This document shows, piece after piece, positions 57,501-64,000 of a stretch of 64,000 bases of DNA. Below the pieces are notes generated by a model, which worked only from the letters and a program-made list of their open reading frames with translations, did not search any database and had not been told where the DNA came from. This DNA is from Leptodactylus fallax (taxonomy: Eukaryota > Chordata > Amphibia > Anura > Leptodactylidae), in assembly GCA_947044405.1 (NCBI GenBank), contig CAMRHE010000332.1, positions 434,001 to 498,000 of the forward strand, in the 5' to 3' direction. The translations under genes and the position numbers were made by a program. The stretch's first letter is position 1. The number at the start of each line of letters is the position of its first letter.

Positions 57501-59404
57501 ATGACTGTACCAGGAGCTCCGAGGAACATCTCATATCTACAGATTATAAAGCAGATGATGGTGGTATCACACAAGATATATATGAAGAACATGTCATTAT
57601 CCCAGATATACCCTCAGCCCTTCACAGCAAAGATCTATCATCTGATCCTTCTATACAGGTCCTATGTTCTGGTCCATCACAGGCTCTGAAGCAAAATAAA
57701 AGCTACAGAAGAAGTCACACAGGGGAGAAACCATATCCGTGTTCAGAATGTGGGAAATGTTTTACTCAAAAATCAAATCTTCTTAGCCATCAGAGAATTC
57801 ACACTGGGGAGAAGCCATATTCATGTTCAGAATGTGGGAAATGTTTTAACCAAAAATCAGACCTTGTTAAACATAAGAGAATTCACACAGGGGAAAGGCC
57901 ATTTTTATGTTCAGAATGTGGAAAATGTTTCACTGACAGATCAAATCTTGTTAAGCATAAGAGACTCCATACAGGGGACAAGCCATATTCATGTTCAGAA
58001 TGTGGAAAATGTTTTAACCAGAAGTCAGATCTTGTGATCCATAGGAGAATTCACACAGGAGAGAGGCCATTTTCATGTTCAGAATGTGGGAGTTGTTTTA
58101 CAGACAAATCAAACCTTGTTAAACACGAAAAATGTCACACAGGGGAAAATCCATTTATATGTTCAGTGTGTGGAAAAAGTTATAATGGTATATCTGCACT
58201 TGTTAGACATCAGAGAATTCACACAGGAGAAAAACCATTTTCATGTTCAGAATGTGGGAAATGTTTCAGAGACAAATCTGATCTCATTAAACATGACAGA
58301 TGTCACACAGGAGAGAAGCCATTTTCATGTTCAGAATGTGGAAAAAGTTATAATCGTATATCAGCACTTCATAGACATCATAGAATTCACACAGGGGAGA
58401 AGCCATTTTCATGTTCAGAATGTGGAAAATGTTTTAACCAGAAATCAACTCTTATTGGACATCAGAGAATTCACACAGGGGAGAAGCCGTTTTCATGCCC
58501 AGAATGTGGCAAATGTTTTATCCAGAAATCAATTCTTGTTACACATCAGAGAATTCATACCAGGGAGAAGCCATATTCATGTTCACAATGTGGGAAAGGT
58601 TTAGCAAACAAGCCAAATCTTATTAACCATGAGAGAAGTCACACAGGGGAGAAACCATTTTCATGTTCACATTGTGAGAAACGATATAGCGCTAAATCAG
58701 ATCTTGTTAGACATGAGAGAATTCACACTGGACTGAAACTATTTACCTGTTCAGAATGTGGGAAAAGTTATAATCAAAAATCAGATCTTGTGATACATCA
58801 GAGAATTCACACAGGAGAGAAGCCATTTTCATGTTTGGAATGTGGGAAATGTTTTACAGACAAATCAAGTCTTGTTAAACATGAGAGAATTCACACAGAG
58901 GAAAAGCCGTTTTCCTGTTCAGAATGTGGGAAATGTTTCAAACAAGCATCAGATCTTGTTCGACATCAGAGAATTCACACAGGAGAGAAGCCATATTCCT
59001 GTTTAGAATGTGGCAAATGTTTTAATCAAACATCAGATCTTGTTAAACATGTAAGAAGTCACACAGGGGAGAAGCCGTTTCCATGTTCAGAATGTGGGAA
59101 ATGTTTTAGCGATAAATCAGATCTTGTTAGACATCAAAGAATTCATACAGGGGTGAGGCCATTCTCATGTTCAGAATGTGGGAAATGTTTTTATCAGAAA
59201 TCAGATTTGGTTAACCATCAAAGAAGTCACACAGGGGAGAAGCCGTTTTCATGTTCCCAATGTGGGAAATGTTATAGTGCTAAATCAGATCTTGTTAAAC
59301 ATCAAAGAACTCACACAGGGGAGGAGCCATTTCGTGTTCAGAATGTGGGTAACATAGAGTTAAATCAGGTTTTGGTAGACATCAGCAAAATCACGCAGGA
59401 TTGA
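57501..59404 (+). CDS. Zinc-finger gene C, terminal exon with 19 C2H2 fingers
   Basis: Begins after TTGTTGGCAG and completes the split codon (T, then [11 protein letters not shown]). An acidic spacer with one [14 protein letters not shown] unit precedes 19 consecutive C2H2 fingers with TGEKP-type linkers (a few altered: TREKPY, TEEKPF, TGLKLF). Many fingers share the helix residues QKSDLVT/K or DKSNLVK, so the array grew by local duplication. After finger 19 the sequence reads [13 protein letters not shown] and stops at 59404. A one-base loss in the finger 20 start (TTTCGTGTTC for the usual TTTTCATGTTC) has shifted the frame. The protein still has a long finger array and could be functional as a nuclear DNA-binding factor. 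Confidence 0.93.
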
Positions 59405-59505
59405 AGCCATTTTCATGTTATGAATGTTGGAATTTTATTTTTAATCAGAATAGGCTCTTGTTAAACATCAAAGAAGTCACATGGGAGAAGCCTTGTTTAT
59501 AATTT
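59325..59505 (+). pseudogene. Decayed fingers 20 and 21 of gene C
   Basis: Read in the other frames, CATGTTATGAATGTTGG, CATCAAAGAAGTCACATGGG and GAGAAGCC are the remains of at least one further C2H2 finger and linker after the frameshift at about 59330. The ancestral array was therefore longer. Confidence 0.75.
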
Positions 59506-59689
59506 GGGAAATGTTTGTAGCAAACGACTCCCCTTGGACTCCTAAAATCTCACTAAATAGGGCCCCAAAATATTTCTTGGCATATTGAAATTCTGCTTCA
59601 TATGATGTTAGATTTCAATGATGAAAGATTCAAGTTCAGTCTTGACTGTTATAAATTGTGTAATTTGCCAAGAACAGAATCATGTATCA

Positions 59690-60350
59690 ATGGTCAATGG
59701 AAACTAAAATCATCAACAAATTGAGGGCAGGATTCCAAATCACCCCAAAAATCAAAGTAAAAAGTGAAATTACAGATGGATCCAATGTGTGAATTTCGGC
59801 ACTGCAACTCATAACGTATATGGCCTCCACATGCCGGCATACACCAACAACATCTGGGAATGCTTGTGATGAAGCGCCGTATAGTTTCCCGAAGGATCTC
59901 CCAGACCTGAATCAGGGTATCAGTGAGCTCCTGAACAGTTTGTGGTGGCTTTAAATATACCACTTCAGGTCTAGGGCCAGTCAATGGCATCAGGACCCAT
60001 TAGACCACCGTAAGGTCTGAGAATGGCTCTTAAGATTTCATCCAACTACCAAAAAGCATTCAGGTTACTGTTGGCTATCACGTGACGGTTTGTTTGTGCC
60101 ACCCACAGTGAATATTCTTCCCCAAACCATAACTGATCCACCACCAAACTGGTTCTACTGCGTGATGTTGACGTCAGCATAACATTCACTATGGCATGTC
60201 CGGGGTTCTTCACATCTGTCGTATGCGCTGAGTATGAAGAGAATGGGCCGCCAATTCTGGCGTTCTTTGGCAAATGTCCATTGCGCTGCGCGGTGCTAGG
60301 CTGTGACTAGAGGTTCCACCAGAGGATGTCAGGACCTCATGACACCCCCA
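59690..60350 (-). pseudogene. Degraded Tc1/mariner fragment
   Basis: Minus-strand pieces in different frames give FGGGSVMVWG-like sequence near 60125, then PPQTVQELTDTLIQVWEIL and CMPACGGHIRYEL at 59690-59990, typical of the end of a Tc1-type transposase. Several stops and shifts; terminal repeats not identified. Confidence 0.65.
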
Positions 60351-62208
60351 ATGAAACCTTTTTCTAACAGTTTGATCAGAAACATGCACTCTCTTTAACC
60401 AGTGTATTTATAACACAGACTCAGTATGTTTCTATTTTTCCGCAATATACAAAGCATATTAGATTTTAGAAGTATTAGATTTCGGACGGTTATCCTCTTC
60501 TCATTGCAACACTCATGGCATATCATGGCATAACCTAGGCGAATTTGACAACCGGAAAATATTGTATAATGTGAGAAGTGATTTAACGTGTTTATTTTTG
60601 TATTGGTCTGTGTTCTATTTTTTCTTTCAGGTAACTGTATTTCTTTACATCGACTTGTATTCTTATATGTATCTTTACTGGAAATGTTTTCTACATTGCC
60701 TTGGAACTATTGAAAAATGTTTTTAATAAAAGAGAATGCGATATCAATAATGAACTCCGTGACTAGAGATGAGCGAACCGATTGAAATCTTAACCGTCGC
60801 TTTCACTTTTGTGGGATATATATGTTGGTTGGAACTTTAATAGTGGCAGTTTTACGGTCTTTTAACCACTTCCGGACCACCCATAGACTATAGACGTCCG
60901 GAAGGTGGTTGTCTATTTCTGCAAGGATGTACCGTTACGGCCAAGCAGAAATCAGCAACCGCATAAAATCGTGCAGTTATTACCTTTCCTGTCTTCCCGA
61001 TCGCTGGGTATATTACCGTACTTCTTTTCAGAACCTGGGGCTGAATACCATCAGGACCCAGTGATTTGTCCATTCTAGTGTTTTTAAGACTCCTCTAAAC
61101 TTCTTCCTGGATAACGTAGGTGAAATTTAATGTAGAATTTACTGCATTTCTAGCCATGGCATTTTCCTGTGTAAACACAGCAGAGAAAAAAACATTAACT
61201 CCCCACATTCCAACCCCCATAACTTTTTTATTTTTTTTAATGTACTGGGAAGCTGGAAAAAAATTCAGAATGGGGTGGAATTGGAGAAAAAGTGCATTTG
61301 TACGAATTTCTAATGTGCTTCATTTTTACGTCGTTCACGGTGCAGCCAAAATGACAGGTCACCTGTATTCTGTGTTTCGGTACAATTCCGGGAATACCAA
61401 ATTTATATAGTTATATTTACATTTTAACTCCTTAACAAAAATCTAAAACTTTGCAAAAATGTTTTTTCTTAAAGTCGCCATATTCTGACACCCATAGCTT
61501 CTTTTTTTATATTTCTGTGTACAGACATCCATAGGGTGTCTTTTGTTGCAGGGCCATCTGTACTTTTTAGTTAGACCATTTTGGGGAATGTCTATTTCTT
61601 TGATCACTTTTTATTCAAATTTTTATCAGAGGTGAAACAGCGAAAAAACACGGTTTGGCACTTTTGATTTTTTTTCCCGCTACGGCGTTCACCGTGTGGA
61701 AAAAATATTCCTCATCCTGCTCCACTATTACTCCCAGATTATTTTTGAGAGATTTAAGTTTCTTGTTATTTTTGTAATTAAAGAATATTTTAGGGATATT
61801 TTTACTTTCTCTGGCTATGAACCTCTCTGTCTTTGCCATCTGTGGCTAAGGCCCCATGTGGCGTCCTGCAGCAAAAAAGTGCTGCGGGAAAATCTGCGGC
61901 AGCAACGCATTGCGGTTCTTCCTGCAGCGTTTTGCACAGAAAATTAGCAGAGGTTTCCACTGTTGACTTTCTGCTTCAATTATATGTATAGGGAAACCGC
62001 CGGCGTTTCCGTAGGTATAACTGACATGCTGCGATTTATATTGGAGTAGTTGAAGCCCCCATAATAATGACCTCATTATTCTTAGCTTAGGATAAGACAT
62101 GTTAGTGTAGTGAGCGGTGGTGGAGAACAATGTGATCAGGTCATGTGATAAGCCGCCACCTAAACAGATGTGACTTTAGGGCAGTTTTGAAGCTGCTGTA
62201 GTTGGGTA
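60351..62208 (+). other. Intergenic repeats, no gene seen
   Basis: Includes an AATAAA-bearing stretch (60720-60740), a truncated TTAACCACTTCCGG piece at 60862 related to the element at 62213, the dispersed repeat at 61240-61580, and a Harbinger-like MITE end at 61844 (GGCTAAGGCCCCATGTGGCG). No supported gene. Confidence 0.5.
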
Positions 62209-62212
62209 TTAA

Positions 62213-63164
62213 CCACTTCCATACCGCCCATAGACTATGTACGTCCTTGGGGTGGTTGCCTCGTTCTGCAAGGACGAAATCGTGCAGCTAATGAAACTAG
62301 GAGCTGGCTGTAACTTCAGCCGGAGCTCCCAAAGAGAACACAGGGAAGGTTTATTACCTTCCCGATCACTGTGTATACCGCACTCAATGAGCGCTATATA
62401 CAGCGCCGCCATCTTGCGGCCACCCTCTGACCCAGTGGTTATGTGATCTGCCGGGTGCAGCGGCTGCAAGTGCTTCTGGCTACAGGACCCAGATCAGCTC
62501 TCTAGTAACATGCAGGAGGCTGTATATTCCTCCTGTAACTGGGGCTAAATGTACCAGCCCCAGTTACAGGGGAAATCAGCCTCCCCAACAAAAAAAAGTC
62601 ATCATTTACATTTTTTTTTTTTACTTTTCTATTCATTTTTTTTTTTTTTACATTGTGTCCCCATAAGGTCATACTAGACCTTTGGGGACACAATGTAAAA
62701 AAAAAAAAAAATGAATAGAAAAGTAAAAAAAAAAAATGTAAATAAAATAATTAAAAAAATAAATAAAATAATACGCCAATAACACGCCCTTGTTAAAGGT
62801 TATAGCCCCACCCCCCGACGACACCATAAAAAATAACAATTACCGTAACGGAGACGTAAAAATATTTTATAAAGTTTTTTAGTAGCGCTTTGTGTTATTA
62901 AATTAAAAAAAATGAAAAGTGAAAAACGGACATGATTTCTCTCCTCTTTTGTTTATATTTTCCCGGATATAAAAAAAAAAAAATTAAAAGACATGCAAAA
63001 ATAAAAACAACAAAAATAAATCCCTATGTGTCACCAAAAAAAGATGCAGAAATTAGTTGAATAATACATCTGATAAAAATGTTACAGCCCTCAAAATGAC
63101 ACATACAAAAAACAACAAAAATGTGTTTGGTCCTGGAACAGAAATTGGCCTGGTACTGAAGTGG
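62213..63164. mobile_element. TTAA-flanked element with short inverted ends
   Basis: It lies between TTAA at 62209-62212 and TTAA at 63165-63168. The inner ends CCACTTC and GAAGTGG are inverted repeats. 952 bp, AT-rich, with no transposase. A related start (TTAACCACTTCCGGACCACC) sits at 60862. TTAA targeting suggests a piggyBac- or Kolobok-mobilised non-autonomous element. Confidence 0.6.
62604..62743. repeat. 140-bp near-perfect palindrome
   Basis: The arms ATTTACA, T run, ACTTTTCTATTCAT, T run, ACATTGTGTCCCC and their inverse meet at about 62673. Only small differences in T/A run lengths and at the centre break the symmetry. Confidence 0.9.
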
Positions 63165-63732
63165 TTAAATAAACCTATTTATTTCCTTATTACATCTACT
63201 ACTAAGATACAGTACATGAGAACACCAATCAAAACTAACCTACAGATCAACATTTCTAAATACAAGAACACCAGATATAAGCAATTCATAATGTATTACT
63301 GTAAATCTTAGACCAAAACATGTAAGAACAACATGGCGGCGGAGAACACAAATGGGGTGGAGGTCGCACAAATACCAGGGACAGTAAATAAATCAATGTA
63401 AGGTACAATCATAATATAAATTAGTCTAATTCATACATAAAAAGATCGAATTGCACCTATACGTTTATCAAGATATAATCAATATAGAAGAATAAGGTGA
63501 CAAGTATAATATTATAACATAATCATAAATAACTAAAGACTCAGATATAATTCATAACACAAGTCAAGTGACATTGTAAAAATGCCGGATACAAATATAT
63601 TAATCTGATTGTCCGGGGTAAAGTGTTCCAGAGCACCGGTGCAGCTCGAGAAAAGACTTGGAGATGGGAGTGGGATGTTCGGATAACAGAGGATACAAGT
63701 CTAAGGTCATTGGCAGAACGGATATAATGATA
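63165..63732 (+). other. Intergenic, AT-rich
   Basis: No gene seen. The stretch 63600-63725 (GTGTTCCAGAGCACCGGTGC) looks repeat-derived but is not classified. Confidence 0.4.
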
Positions 63733-63951
63733 CTACCTTTGAGGTCCTTGCTTTCTGCCCAAGTCCCTAAAATCATTTTTTAGGACCTTCCATCTACCTT
63801 GAACTTTGTCATTAGTGCCAAAGTGCAACATAACCACTGAGTCACCAGCTGCTTCCATTAATCTGTCGATCCACGATATGCCAAATCTGAGCAAACTGTT
63901 GCCAGAAGCTACTGGTGGGCGTGTGCCGCACACAGCACCACTCCTATGCAA
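63733..63951 (-). pseudogene. LINE ORF1 esterase-like fragment
   Basis: The minus-strand frame reads ISWIDRLMEAAGDSVVMLHF then GTNDKVQGRWKVLKNDFRDLG. A hydrophobic strand followed by GTND and a downstream DF-R-LG helix matches the SGNH-esterase segment found in ORF1 of some CR1/L2-type LINEs. It lacks the rest of the ORF. The assignment rests on a short motif. Confidence 0.5.
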
Positions 63952-64000
63952 GTAATAGGAGTCACCACCTTATATTTCTATAAATGTAAGATAATTTTTC

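Overview
The window looks like nuclear DNA of an anuran amphibian (frog). The reasons are a tandem family of C2H2 zinc-finger genes with a KRAB-like exon and the acidic linker style typical of anuran zinc-finger predictions, together with many DIRS, Tc1 and small DNA-transposon copies and a tRNA-derived SINE. The order is inferred from family resemblance only. Nothing prokaryotic, organellar or CRISPR-like is present.

Host genes. Three paralogous zinc-finger genes lie head to tail on the + strand. Gene A (about 1-10077) has lost its first exons off the left edge and ends in an 8-finger exon. Gene B (about 17160-24943) is complete from a putative 5' exon to a 15-finger exon. Gene C (about 35985-59404) has the same exon set and ends in a 19-finger exon whose 3' end has frameshifted. 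Each gene has a short N-terminal exon (phase 0, ending LTGE), a 71-bp minisatellite at its splice donor, a 60-codon exon ending LTGE, a KRAB-A-like exon, two short linker exons and a large C2H2 exon. They would act as nuclear sequence-specific DNA-binding proteins.

Mobile DNA occupies most of the rest. Gene A carries a near-full-length DIRS retrotransposon (1911-7300) in the intron before exon 5 and a TTTAA-flanked foldback element (8399-9079) in the intron before the finger exon. Between A and B is a deleted Ty3/Gypsy-like LTR element (10869-15128). Between B and C are a Tc1 fragment, an old minus-strand DIRS (about 27830-32635) broken by a Tc1 element, a Harbinger-like MITE and a solo LTR, then further Tc1 copies, a minisatellite and a SINE. 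The first intron of gene C holds a nested stack: a Tc1 element (36813-49477) split by an LTR retrotransposon (38159-49149, TSD AGGTT), which itself holds a second Tc1 (39900-41501) and a deleted DIRS (41799-45042). Another Tc1 (50860-52457) sits just after gene C's minisatellite. The right end (59405-64000) holds repeat fragments only.

Because the three genes are so alike, several insertions can be read against an empty paralogous site (DIRS in A, foldback in A, Tc1 in C). The block from exon 2 to the intron before exon 5 is nearly identical in all three genes, introns included. Gene A becomes clearly more divergent immediately beyond its DIRS insertion.
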